Shown here piece after piece: positions 24,643-32,417 of a stretch of DNA of 64,000 bases. A program made the translations under genes and the position numbers. The DNA is from Polyangiaceae bacterium (GTDB taxonomy: Bacteria > Myxococcota_A > Polyangia > Polyangiales > Polyangiaceae), in NCBI GenBank assembly GCA_013361525.1, contig JABFXY010000025.1, forward strand, positions 1 to 64,000, written 5' to 3'. Numbering within the stretch: position 1 is the stretch's first letter; each line of letters begins with the position of its first letter. Below the pieces are notes generated by a model. The model was not told where the DNA came from. It saw nothing but the letters and a program-made list of their open reading frames with translations, and searched no databases.

Positions 24643-26166
24643 ATGAAATTGAAGGAGGGGAACGGGGATTTGAATGAGACGGGTCCAATTCGCTTGATGC
24701 AGCGCCGCCAGGCGCTCGCCGCCATCTCCGCCGCAGCCGTCGTCGTCGGTTTCGACCCGGTCGCGGGGACTTGGATTCGCGAGGCCGAGGCGTCGTGCGG
24801 GTCGTTCCCCTATCACCACGTGCCGGACCTCGACGGCACGTTGTACACCGATATCGCCACGCGCCAGGCCGACCAGACCGACGCGGGGAACATCAAATTC
24901 CGACTGCCGGCCGCCGTTCTTCGGCCGGGCTCCGTCGACGACATCGTGAAGATGGTCAAGTACTGCCGCCAACGCAACATCAAGGTCGCGGCGCGCGGAC
25001 AAGGCCACACGACGTTCGGTCACTCGTTGTCTTGCGGCTTGGTCATCGAGATGGCCTCGCTCAACACCATCCACTCGATCGACAGCAGCGGCGCCGTGCT
25101 CGACGCGGGGGCTCAGTGGTTCGACCTCATTCTCGAGTCGGCCGCCGAAGGGCTCACCCCGCCCGTATTGACGGGATATACGCAGCTGACGATCGGCGGC
25201 ACCCTCTCCGTCGGGGGCGTCTCGTCGACGAGCGGGCGCGGCCTGCAAATCGACAACGTCCAGTGGCTGGACGTCGTGACCGGCAAAGGGCAGCTCATCC
25301 GGTGCTCGGACACCCAACACAAAAAGCTCTTCGAGGCGGCGCTCGGCGGCCTCGGCCAGTGTGGGATCATCGTGAGGGCGAAGGTGAACCTCATCCCCGC
25401 GCCCGAGTTCGTGCGGCTGTACAACTTCTACTATCTCGACAATGCGCAGTTCTTCAGCGACATCCGCACGCTGCTCTACCGGGACGAGCTCGACGACATT
25501 TTTAACTTGTGGTTCCCGAACGGCAGCGGGTTCCTCTACCAGCTGAACGGCGCGATCGGATTCAACGCCGGACAGGAGCCTGACGGCGATTTCCTTCTTC
25601 GCGATTTGTCCATGACGCCCGATCAGGCGCAGGTGACCGACATCCCGTACGTGGACTACGTGCTACGTGTCGATTACCTGGTCGACTCGTACAAGACCAA
25701 TTTGCAATGGCAGGATCTCATCAAGCCTTGGTTCGACATCTGGCTGCCCGACTCGACGGTGGAGGAGTACGTCGATGACGTGCTGCCGACGCTCACGGCG
25801 GCGGACATCGGCACGACGGGTTTCTTGCTCCTGCTTCCGACGCGCCGTTCGTTGCTCACGCGGCCGTTCCACCCCATCCCCGAAGACGACGGAAGCGATT
25901 GGATCTTCCTCTTCGACATTCTGACCTCGTCGGAGCAGCCCGGGCCGGACCCGGTATTTCGCGATCAGATGTTGGCGCGCAACAGGGCGCTCTTCGAGGT
26001 GGCGAGGGACGTGGGAGCGACGCGCTACGCGATCAGCTCGATCGAGTTCGACCACGCCGATTGGGTCCAGCAGTACGGCGACAACTGGCACGAATTCAAG
26101 CAGCGCAAGCAGAAGTACGATCCGGACAACATCCTCACGCCCGGACTGGGAATCTTCTCTTGTTGA
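24643..26166 (+). CDS. FAD-linked oxidase (PCMH-type), paralogue of the 9077 product
   Basis: 507 residues, the same length as its paralogue. The start at 24643 follows AGAAAGGAGA; an in-frame TTG at 24619 is rejected. The N-terminus has an RR and a hydrophobic run (QRRQALAAISAAAVVVGFD) ending near AEAS, so Tat-type export is possible. FAD domain: ARGQGHTTFG with H122 at the covalent-FAD position, LTIGGTLSVGG, GGLGQCGIIV; the cap ends in QRKQKYDPDNILTPG. Unlike its paralogue it keeps the Gly before the His. It probably oxidises a small molecule and passes electrons to O2 or to the multiheme cytochrome encoded just upstream (inference). Confidence 0.85.
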   Translation: MKLKEGNGDLNETGPIRLMQRRQALAAISAAAVVVGFDPVAGTWIREAEASCGSFPYHHVPDLDGTLYTDIATRQADQTDAGNIKFRLPAAVLRPGSVDDIVKMVKYCRQRNIKVAARGQGHTTFGHSLSCGLVIEMASLNTIHSIDSSGAVLDAGAQWFDLILESAAEGLTPPVLTGYTQLTIGGTLSVGGVSSTSGRGLQIDNVQWLDVVTGKGQLIRCSDTQHKKLFEAALGGLGQCGIIVRAKVNLIPAPEFVRLYNFYYLDNAQFFSDIRTLLYRDELDDIFNLWFPNGSGFLYQLNGAIGFNAGQEPDGDFLLRDLSMTPDQAQVTDIPYVDYVLRVDYLVDSYKTNLQWQDLIKPWFDIWLPDSTVEEYVDDVLPTLTAADIGTTGFLLLLPTRRSLLTRPFHPIPEDDGSDWIFLFDILTSSEQPGPDPVFRDQMLARNRALFEVARDVGATRYAISSIEFDHADWVQQYGDNWHEFKQRKQKYDPDNILTPGLGIFSC

Positions 26167-26172
26167 GAGCGC

Positions 26173-26433
26173 TCAGGCCCCACCCTGGTCGCGGTGTTTC
26201 TTCCAGCACGTGGGGCATCGCCACGACAGCTCGAGGCCGGTCGGGGTGATGCGTCTGGAGAGGCGCCAGCCGAAGCGCGCGCTGATCAACGTGTGCGCTG
26301 TGTGCGTCGCGGGAGCGACGGTTTTGCAGTCGATGCACTGACGCTGGCTCGTGGGCTCGTCGTCGTCGTCGGATAAGGGGGGGAGCCCACGATCCGACGG
26401 CGTATTGCCGCGGTTCGATCCGGGGACACTCAT
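26173..26433 (-). CDS. Small zinc-ribbon-like protein
   Basis: 86 residues with two CxxC pairs (CIDC ... CPTC) about 45 residues apart, enclosing THTAHTLISARFGWRL, a pattern I associate with small conserved myxobacterial proteins that probably bind one zinc ion. The N-terminal 30 residues are acidic and disordered. The frame is open much further upstream; MSVPGS at 26433 is chosen for compactness, but a start at 26469 is equally possible. It is convergent with the FAD oxidase gene across seven bases. Function unknown. Confidence 0.5.
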   Translation of the reverse strand: MSVPGSNRGNTPSDRGLPPLSDDDDEPTSQRQCIDCKTVAPATHTAHTLISARFGWRLSRRITPTGLELSWRCPTCWKKHRDQGGA

Positions 26434-26549
26434 AGGCCCAAGAGTAAACGCTTTGGCGCGCTGGTCCATGGCTTCTACGAGTGTCGGGTGCACGACTCGC
26501 GCCGGTCGGACGGTCCCGCGGGCGAAGAGCGCTGCTACCATCTCGGTCG

Positions 26550-27881
26550 ATGACGACCGACCGTTTCCCTCGACGTGCGCTCTCCTTCCTCGGCAAGCTC
26601 GGGCTCGTAGCGGCGGCATTCGCGGGAGGCGCGGTCACGACTCGTCTCGCCGGCGCGACGCCGGAGGCGCAGAGCCCGTATTTGCCCTTCGATCAGATGT
26701 CGCGCGTGCTCCTTTTGGTGGAGCACAACTACGTGGAGCCGGCGCAGCGGGAGAAGCTGCTCGATGGGGCGATGCGCGGGATGGTGGCCGAGCTCGACCC
26801 CCATTCCTCGTACATGAGCGCCGAGGAATTCACGCAGTTTCAAAGTGATACAGAAGGAAGGTTCGCGGGCATCGGCGTCGAGGTGGACCTCCGCAACGAG
26901 TTCGTGACCGTCATTGCGCCAATCGAGGGCTCACCGGCTTCGCGGGCTGGGATTAAGGCGGGCGACCGAATCCTCGCCGTCGACAATCGGCCGCTCCGCG
27001 GCGCAAAGCTCGACCGGATCGTCGATTTGATGCGCGGCGCGCCGGGTACCAAGGTCCGGCTGATGATTGGGCGGGACGGGGAAACGGAGCCGCTGACGTT
27101 CGACATCGTCCGCGAGGTCGTCCAAGTCGCGAGCGTCGAAGCAAAGCGTTTGGATCGGGGCGTCCTCTACGTCCGGTTGAAGCAGTTCCAGGAGACGACG
27201 CACGAGGAGCTGCTCAAAGTCGTCGGCAAGGCGCGCAAAGAGTCGTCCGAACCCATTACCGGGGTGCTGCTCGACATGCGGTACAACCCGGGGGGCCTCG
27301 TGGACCAAGCCGAGCTCATCGCGGACGAGTTTCTGTCCGAGGGTACGATTTATTCCACCCGCCACCGCGGGAAGGTGCTCGACCTGGTCGAGGCCAGCGC
27401 GGGTGGTGCGCTCGTCGACCCGAAGGTCGTCGCGCTCGTCAACGAATACACCGCCAGCGCGGCGGAGCTGGTCGCCGGGGCACTTCAAGATCAGAAGCGG
27501 TGCACGGTCGTCGGCAACCTCACCTTCGGCAAGGGCTCGGTGCAGACGATCTTCGAGCTGCCCGGCGGGGCGGGGCTCCGGCTCACGACGATGCGCTACT
27601 ACACGCCGAAGGGCAGGGCGATTCAGGCGCAGGGAATCGACCCCGACATTTTGATCCAGCCTGCGAAGAGCGCGTCGGTCATTCGCGAGCGCGACCTGCA
27701 AGGGCACCTCTCGGCGGAGAGCGGCGGTGCGGCCAAGCCGGGTCAACAGGTCGTGCAGGCCCCGGATGCCGAGGCGCTGCCCACGTTGCGAATTGCGGAT
27801 ATCCCGAACGACCCTGCGAAGGGCAAAGACTTCGCGCTCGCGAAGGCATTCGAGGCGCTGGTGTCACCCGCGAAGCCCTGA
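26550..27881 (+). CDS. ctpA: S41-family C-terminal processing peptidase
   Basis: 443 residues. The N-terminal segment (KLGLVAAAFAGGAVTT) is a signal or anchor sequence, so the enzyme works in the periplasm. A PDZ domain (about 100-185, GIGVEVDLRNEFVTVIAPIEGSPASRAGIKAGDRILAVD) binds substrate C-termini, and the S41 catalytic domain carries Ser303 in YTASAAEL and Lys328 in LTFGKGS, the Ser-Lys dyad with the usual spacing of 25. Such proteases trim or degrade periplasmic and lipoprotein substrates. The ATG at 26550 is chosen over an in-frame upstream start because the basic n-region (TTDRFPRRAL) begins there. Its 3' end overlaps the convergent membrane-protein gene by 18 bases. Confidence 0.9.
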   Translation: MTTDRFPRRALSFLGKLGLVAAAFAGGAVTTRLAGATPEAQSPYLPFDQMSRVLLLVEHNYVEPAQREKLLDGAMRGMVAELDPHSSYMSAEEFTQFQSDTEGRFAGIGVEVDLRNEFVTVIAPIEGSPASRAGIKAGDRILAVDNRPLRGAKLDRIVDLMRGAPGTKVRLMIGRDGETEPLTFDIVREVVQVASVEAKRLDRGVLYVRLKQFQETTHEELLKVVGKARKESSEPITGVLLDMRYNPGGLVDQAELIADEFLSEGTIYSTRHRGKVLDLVEASAGGALVDPKVVALVNEYTASAAELVAGALQDQKRCTVVGNLTFGKGSVQTIFELPGGAGLRLTTMRYYTPKGRAIQAQGIDPDILIQPAKSASVIRERDLQGHLSAESGGAAKPGQQVVQAPDAEALPTLRIADIPNDPAKGKDFALAKAFEALVSPAKP

Positions 27882-28415
27882 CGAGGCCTCGACGGACGGC
27901 GTATCGCTCTGCATGAGGCGCAGGCTTCGGACGATCCAAAGCGCGAGCACCGCCGCCGCGAGAAGCGTCAGCGTGCTCCAATAATGCAGTAACACGTAGG
28001 CGAATGGAGACCCGACGAGGGCAATGGGCCATAAGCGCCGTTTCTTCGTCGAGGGCGCCGCGCGCGCCGACTGCGCGACATAACGCGCGCCGACCATGTA
28101 TCCGAGCAGACCGAACGCGCCCAGCCATACGGTCGATCCCGAGGAGCCGACGGTCGCCAACGTGGCAATCAAATAGACGCCGCCTTTGAACGCTCCCGCG
28201 AATGCGGGGGCCGGCGAACGGCCGTTTTGCCATGTATCGTTGATGACCAATGCGAGCCCGAACACGCCGCCGGTCACCACGGCGCCGATGCTCGTCTCGC
28301 CGAGCAAGACGAGCAATGCGAGCACGATGAGCCCCGCGATGACGAAGGCGAGACCATAGCGAAAGACCACTTTCGCCGCCGCGGCCGCCGAGGGGTGCGC
28401 AGGTCGGGTCGTCAC
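27864..28415 (-). CDS. Integral membrane protein, unknown function
   Basis: 183 residues with about five hydrophobic segments (FVIAGLIVLALLVLLG, IGAVVTGGVFGLALVI, VYLIATLATVG, a WLGAFGLLGYMVGARYVA segment and the C-terminal FAYVLLHYWSTLTLLAAAVLALWI). I do not recognise the family; the pattern recalls AtpI-like or small permease-like proteins. Its GTG overlaps the stop of the UdgX gene (GTGA at 28412-28415), so it is co-transcribed with it; longer in-frame extensions would lie inside the UdgX gene. Confidence 0.6.
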   Translation of the reverse strand: MTTRPAHPSAAAAAKVVFRYGLAFVIAGLIVLALLVLLGETSIGAVVTGGVFGLALVINDTWQNGRSPAPAFAGAFKGGVYLIATLATVGSSGSTVWLGAFGLLGYMVGARYVAQSARAAPSTKKRRLWPIALVGSPFAYVLLHYWSTLTLLAAAVLALWIVRSLRLMQSDTPSVEASSGLRG

Positions 28416-29062
28416 GTCGCAGCTCTCCGCAAATCCTCGAGGAACAGCGCCTTTGCTTTTGCGCGGTCCTGCGAAGTCGGCATTCGCAAGATCGCAGACG
28501 GATGGTAGGTCGCGAGGAAGCGCGCGCCGTCGGGCGACCGAAGGATCTTTCCGCGGTGCTCGAGCACGCTGAAGCGCCGGCCCTGAAACGCCTGGGCTGC
28601 CGTCGCACCGAGACACAAGATCGTGTCCGGGCTCACGATCCGGATCTCCGCCTCGAGCCAGCCGCGGCACGCGAGGATCTCGGCTGCATTCGGCTTCGAA
28701 TGGATCCGCCGCTTCCCGCGCGGCTGGGGCACCCATTTGAAGTGTTTGACGACGTTCGTCAGGTACACGTCGTTGCGATCGATGCCTGCTTCATCGAGGC
28801 ATTTATCGAGGTACCGACCTGCGGGGCCGACGAACGGGTGGCCTTCCCGGTCTTCCTCGTCACCGGGCTGCTCGCCCACGATCATCAGCTTCGCGCGGGC
28901 CGGACCTTCGCCGAATACCGTCTGTGTCGCGCGCCCGTAGAGAGGGCAGGCCGTGCACGCCGCCGCGCGGGATCGCAGACCTCCGATCGAGCGGGGTGAC
29001 GCCGCCAGCGCCGAGGAAGCCGATACTTTTGGACGTACCGTTCCTGTGTCCAGCGTCCCCAT
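28412..29062 (-). CDS. udgX: UdgX-type uracil-DNA glycosylase
   Basis: 216 residues, a uracil-DNA glycosylase-superfamily protein. Motif GEQPGDEED (63-71) and the KRRIHSKP loop (118-124) with H121 are the signature of UdgX, whose His forms a covalent bond with the abasic sugar after uracil release, leaving the protein stuck to DNA. The C36-x2-C39 pair and later cysteines fit the family's Fe-S cluster; the C-terminal ATYHPSAILR motif is the second active-site loop. A start eight codons upstream is also open. A membrane-protein gene follows with a 4-base overlap. It should repair or mark uracil in DNA. Confidence 0.85.
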   Translation of the reverse strand: MGTLDTGTVRPKVSASSALAASPRSIGGLRSRAAACTACPLYGRATQTVFGEGPARAKLMIVGEQPGDEEDREGHPFVGPAGRYLDKCLDEAGIDRNDVYLTNVVKHFKWVPQPRGKRRIHSKPNAAEILACRGWLEAEIRIVSPDTILCLGATAAQAFQGRRFSVLEHRGKILRSPDGARFLATYHPSAILRMPTSQDRAKAKALFLEDLRRAAT

Positions 29063-29118
29063 CTTCGATAATCCGGCACAGTGCATGCCACGTTGATCGT
29101 GAACTCACGGAGAACGCC

Positions 29119-29529
29119 ATGAATCACGAATCCACAGACCCGGAACACCGGATCCTGGAAGTACACGATCCCACGGCTGGGGCGCATTCGCGCCCGCTGA
29201 GGCGTTCTGACGACGCGCATGCGTTCGTCCCCGACCCATATGAGACAGGGCCGGCACCGGCCGAGTTCATCGAAGAGGACGAGGCGACCGTGTTCGCCGA
29301 GGAGCTCGGCCAGGAGTACGTCGCGGCGGTGACCGGAAATGTCGATATGGGCGAGCAGGAGCTCGAGCTCGTCACCGAGATGGAGCTCGGCGGTCCGTTC
29401 ACGGTGACGACGATGCGCGAGGAGGTCGCGGACGACGAGGACGAGAACAATCCTCCCGGCGCGACACGCGAGCCGTTCCCGACGGCGATGCGTGGTGGCG
29501 TCGAGCCGTCCACTGGGCCGCGACGGTGA
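29119..29529 (+). CDS. Small acidic hypothetical protein
   Basis: 136 residues, strongly acidic, with no signal or membrane segment. The centre (VFAEELGQEYVAAVTG) is helical and the tail (ELGGPFTVTTMREEVADDEDENNPPGA, split by acidic runs) looks disordered. Similar short acidic proteins occur in myxobacteria, but I know of no function. A weak GGAGA precedes the ATG. The frame is open well upstream of 29119, but that stretch is opposite the UdgX gene. The next gene starts 36 bases downstream. Confidence 0.55.
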   Translation: MNHESTDPEHRILEVHDPTAGAHSRPLRRSDDAHAFVPDPYETGPAPAEFIEEDEATVFAEELGQEYVAAVTGNVDMGEQELELVTEMELGGPFTVTTMREEVADDEDENNPPGATREPFPTAMRGGVEPSTGPRR

Positions 29530-29565
29530 AGCGGTGTGCGGTACGGCTCGTGCTGCGATGAAATC

Positions 29566-30060
29566 ATGCCGCAATCGAACGCCCCCGAGCTCAAGCTGAC
29601 GAATGCGCCGCTTCATTCGAGCAGCTTTCGCTCCTCGATCCCGGACGGTGCCGTCATGGATCCGAGCAAGGCGGGAGCCATCGTCGCGATCGACGCTCCG
29701 GAGCTGCTCGCCGAGGTCACGACCGCGCTCGAGGGATTGGGCCTGATCGTCGCGGGCTGCTCTTCGAAGGAGGAGCTCGCAGTGTTCATGGTTGCGTCCA
29801 TCGAACGACCGGAGGTTCAAGTTCCGGAGGTCGTGGTCCTCGACGCTTGCCTGCTCTGCGACGCGGGAGAGCTCGTCGAGCTGTTTCGTCGCGCGGGTTG
29901 TTTAGATGACATCATCGTCATATTGCCGGAGAGCTGGCCCCGCGGCGTCACCCCGGCGCAGCTCGAGGACACGGAGGTGTTGCAGGCTCCTTTTCCGATG
30001 TCGGTGCTCGTCGAAGAGGTCGCGCGGAGAATGACGCCGGCGTCGGTTCGTCATTTCTGA
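29566..30060 (+). CDS. Degenerate receiver-like protein
   Basis: 164 residues. From about 30 onward it follows the alternating strand-helix plan of a receiver domain (AIVAIDAPELLAEVTTAL, VVVLDACLL, DIIVILPESW), but the acidic pair after the first strand is missing and there is no conserved Lys, so it probably cannot be phosphorylated normally. It may be a pseudo-receiver used in protein contacts. The ATG at 29566 is chosen; a later ATG at 29656 would start right at the receiver-like core. It is convergent with the Ser/Thr kinase gene. Confidence 0.5.
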   Translation: MPQSNAPELKLTNAPLHSSSFRSSIPDGAVMDPSKAGAIVAIDAPELLAEVTTALEGLGLIVAGCSSKEELAVFMVASIERPEVQVPEVVVLDACLLCDAGELVELFRRAGCLDDIIVILPESWPRGVTPAQLEDTEVLQAPFPMSVLVEEVARRMTPASVRHF

Positions 30061-30082
30061 GCGGATAGACTCGGCACGACGC

Positions 30083-31219
30083 TCAAGGCGCCGAGGCGCT
30101 CGTCGCGGGCGCCGTCGTGCGGTCGGCCGACGCGCGCTTCGCGTAGAGCCAAATCGCAAAGGCGAAGGCGAGCACACCAATCGGGATCAGGAACGCGGCG
30201 AGGATGAGGCCGATGCGTTCCGTTCGCTTGCCGTCGGCGACTGGACCCGCCGGGAGGCGCGTGGGGACCGGGGGCGCGGGGATCGGAGGCAAGTCGATCT
30301 GCGGCGGCATGACGATGGTCGAGCCCACGCCGCGAGGCAGCTGAGCCGAACCGCGCGGCCCGACATTGGCGTTTTGCGGCGACGGAAGAAAGTCGTCGAG
30401 CGCCCGCAGCAGCTCGCGCACCGACGCATAACGCTTGCGTGGATCCTTCTGGAGCGCCCCTGCGACGACGTCGTCGAGACCCGACGGAATCGAAGCCTTC
30501 TTGCGCGATGGTGGGACGTGCGACTCGACCGAGATGACGACCGCGAGCGCGCCCGCCGTCTCCGCCATGAACGGTGGCTCCCCCGTCAGCGCTTCGTAGA
30601 GGATGACGCCGAGAGACCAGACGTCGCTTCGCTGATCGACGAGCTTCGTCGAGCGAATTTGCTCCGGCGACATGTAGAGCGGCGACCCGAAGGACATCTG
30701 CGTCGAGGTGACGTGTCCGTCGCCGAGCCTTGCTGCTTTGGAGATGCCGAAGTCGAGGACCTTGACGACGCGGCGCTGACCTTCGCGCGCGAGAAAGAGG
30801 TTCGGTGGCTTGAGATCGCGGTGAACGATGCCGAGGTCGTGCGCTTCGATCATCGCCTCGCACGCCTGCGCGACGTACGAGACGGCCTCGCCGTGAGGCA
30901 AGGCACCGCGCGCGTCGATCTCGGTCATGAGATCGCAGCCGTCGAGGTACTCCATCACGATGAATGGCTGGCCCGCGTCGGTGTCACCGAAATCGAGGAT
31001 GCGCGCGGCGTGTGGGCTCTTCAGCGCGGAGGCTGCGCGGCCCTCACGGTGGAAGCGGACCATCGCCTCTTTGTCTTTGACCAGATCCAGCCGGAGGATC
31101 TTGATCGCAACGAAGACGCCGTCCGAGAGGCGACGTGCCTGGTAGACGTCGCCCATGCCGCCGGACCCGATCGTGCGAACGATCTCGAACTTGTTGGCGA
31201 GGACGGAGCCCGGCGTCAC
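30083..31219 (-). CDS. Membrane-anchored Ser/Thr protein kinase
   Basis: 378 residues from a GTG. The kinase domain (about 10-275) has GSGGMGDVYQA, AIKILR (catalytic Lys), HRDLKPPNLFL, DFGISKAA and MSPEQI, all intact. After a Pro-rich linker there is one C-terminal membrane helix (LILAAFLIPIGVLAFAFAIWL) and a short tail, so the kinase faces the cytoplasm with almost nothing outside and no PASTA or other sensor. It is alone in its transcription unit. The region upstream holds a dispersed repeat. Confidence 0.92.
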   Translation of the reverse strand: MTPGSVLANKFEIVRTIGSGGMGDVYQARRLSDGVFVAIKILRLDLVKDKEAMVRFHREGRAASALKSPHAARILDFGDTDAGQPFIVMEYLDGCDLMTEIDARGALPHGEAVSYVAQACEAMIEAHDLGIVHRDLKPPNLFLAREGQRRVVKVLDFGISKAARLGDGHVTSTQMSFGSPLYMSPEQIRSTKLVDQRSDVWSLGVILYEALTGEPPFMAETAGALAVVISVESHVPPSRKKASIPSGLDDVVAGALQKDPRKRYASVRELLRALDDFLPSPQNANVGPRGSAQLPRGVGSTIVMPPQIDLPPIPAPPVPTRLPAGPVADGKRTERIGLILAAFLIPIGVLAFAFAIWLYAKRASADRTTAPATSASAP

Positions 31220-31272
31220 AAAGGCAGATGCTACCAGCGTGGTGAAACTGTGACCGCCTACCAGTTGGAGGC

Positions 31273-31362
31273 TTATGGCCGCAATTTCTCCCCGCCGGCC
31301 CCCCTCACTTCGTGAGGGGGGTGCCTTCGCGGTCCTTGGGGGTGCCTTCGCGGTCCTTGGGC
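31273..31362. repeat. Dispersed palindromic repeat plus 21-bp tandem duplication
   Basis: It begins TTATGGCCGC, followed by ATTTCTCCCC, then a hairpin (CCCCCCTCAC, TTC, GTGAGGGGGG; 31299-31321). The 21-bp unit GTGCCTTCGCGGTCCTTGGG(G/C) follows twice in tandem (31321-31362). The first part is closely similar to both arms of the element at 61721-61855, so it is a genomic repeat family. It lies between the divergently placed 5' end of the kinase gene and the 3' end of the lipoprotein gene. Confidence 0.7.
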
Positions 31363-31363
31363 G

Positions 31364-32413
31364 TTACTTGGCGCGAGCGAGGACGGCGCCGGCGACGAGG
31401 TCGAACTCGAACCGGCGTTTACCGGTGGCGGCGTCGATGACGGCGACGCGCTCGTCGTCGAGGCGGGCAACGACCGTGTCGCCGTCGGCCGCGAGGCTGC
31501 AGGCGTCGTTGTCGATCGAGAGCTTCCACTTCGAGGCGCCGGTCGCGAGATCGAGGCCCTCGAGTTGATCGTCGCGCGCGGCCACCACGATGTTCGACGT
31601 CACCGCGAGGTCGTCGACGTCGTCTCGCTTCCAGAGCTGCTTGCCCGTGGTCGCATCGGCGACGTTGAGGACGTCGGACTCGATCCACGCGATGGTGTTG
31701 CCCTTGGCAGCGAACGGCCGGCGGAACGAGCGGAATGCGTCGGTACCGCCCAGATCCATCCGGCGTTGCAGCGCCCCGGAGCTCGCCGTGAAGACCGCGA
31801 GCTTGTCCTCCGTTCGACCGAAGAGACGGCCATTTTCGATGAGGAGCGGGCCATCGGTCTTGATGCTCGAGCGCCAGCGTTCTTTGCCGTCGGCGGTCGC
31901 GTAGCCGACGAGCTCGCCGTTTTCGATCGTCGCGACGATGTCGTCGTTTGCGGCGAGGGGCGCGAATTTGTCGCTGCGCACGTCGTAGAGACGCGTGCCC
32001 TTGTCGCGATCGAGGGCGACCCATCCCGCGATTGTCCCGCCCATCAAATCGGCTCGCGCGACGAACGGGACGAAGACGACCTCTTTGGTCGGGACGACGT
32101 TCGCGAGGTAGCTCATCTTCAGGAGCACGCGCCATTTCACGGCGCCCGTCACGATGTCGCGCGCGGCGAGCCCGCCGTCGCCGTGCACGAAGATGAGCCC
32201 GTCTTTCGTCGGGGGCGCGTCGGCCCACCCGCCCGAGGGCATCGCGACCGATTTTCCGCTCTTGCCGTCGATGGAGTGAATCGTGTCGCGGATGTTCTCC
32301 TGCACGGCGATGCGGCCGCCGTAGATCGCCGCGCGCGGCGAGGGCGGTGTACACGCTGCGAAGACGAGGGCGGATGCTGTCAGGATCGAGGCGTACGTTC
32401 CGCGCAAGCGCAT
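31364..32413 (-). CDS. Beta-propeller (PQQ-like repeat) lipoprotein
   Basis: 349 residues. An N-terminal signal with lipobox FAAC (SALVFAAC) suggests a lipid-anchored periplasmic or outer-membrane protein. The rest is a run of beta-propeller blades of the PQQ/BamB type (GKSGKSVAMPSG, ARDIVTGAVKWRV, YATADGKERWRSS, NVADATTGKQLWKRD, LDLATGASKWKL, VIDAATGKRRFEF). There is no catalytic site; a scaffold role like BamB or a binding role is likely. The ATG at 32413 is chosen over an upstream in-frame start that would precede the signal peptide. It follows the GlpB-like gene by four bases. Confidence 0.75.
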   Translation of the reverse strand: MRLRGTYASILTASALVFAACTPPSPRAAIYGGRIAVQENIRDTIHSIDGKSGKSVAMPSGGWADAPPTKDGLIFVHGDGGLAARDIVTGAVKWRVLLKMSYLANVVPTKEVVFVPFVARADLMGGTIAGWVALDRDKGTRLYDVRSDKFAPLAANDDIVATIENGELVGYATADGKERWRSSIKTDGPLLIENGRLFGRTEDKLAVFTASSGALQRRMDLGGTDAFRSFRRPFAAKGNTIAWIESDVLNVADATTGKQLWKRDDVDDLAVTSNIVVAARDDQLEGLDLATGASKWKLSIDNDACSLAADGDTVVARLDDERVAVIDAATGKRRFEFDLVAGAVLARAK

Positions 32414-32417
32414 CGGG

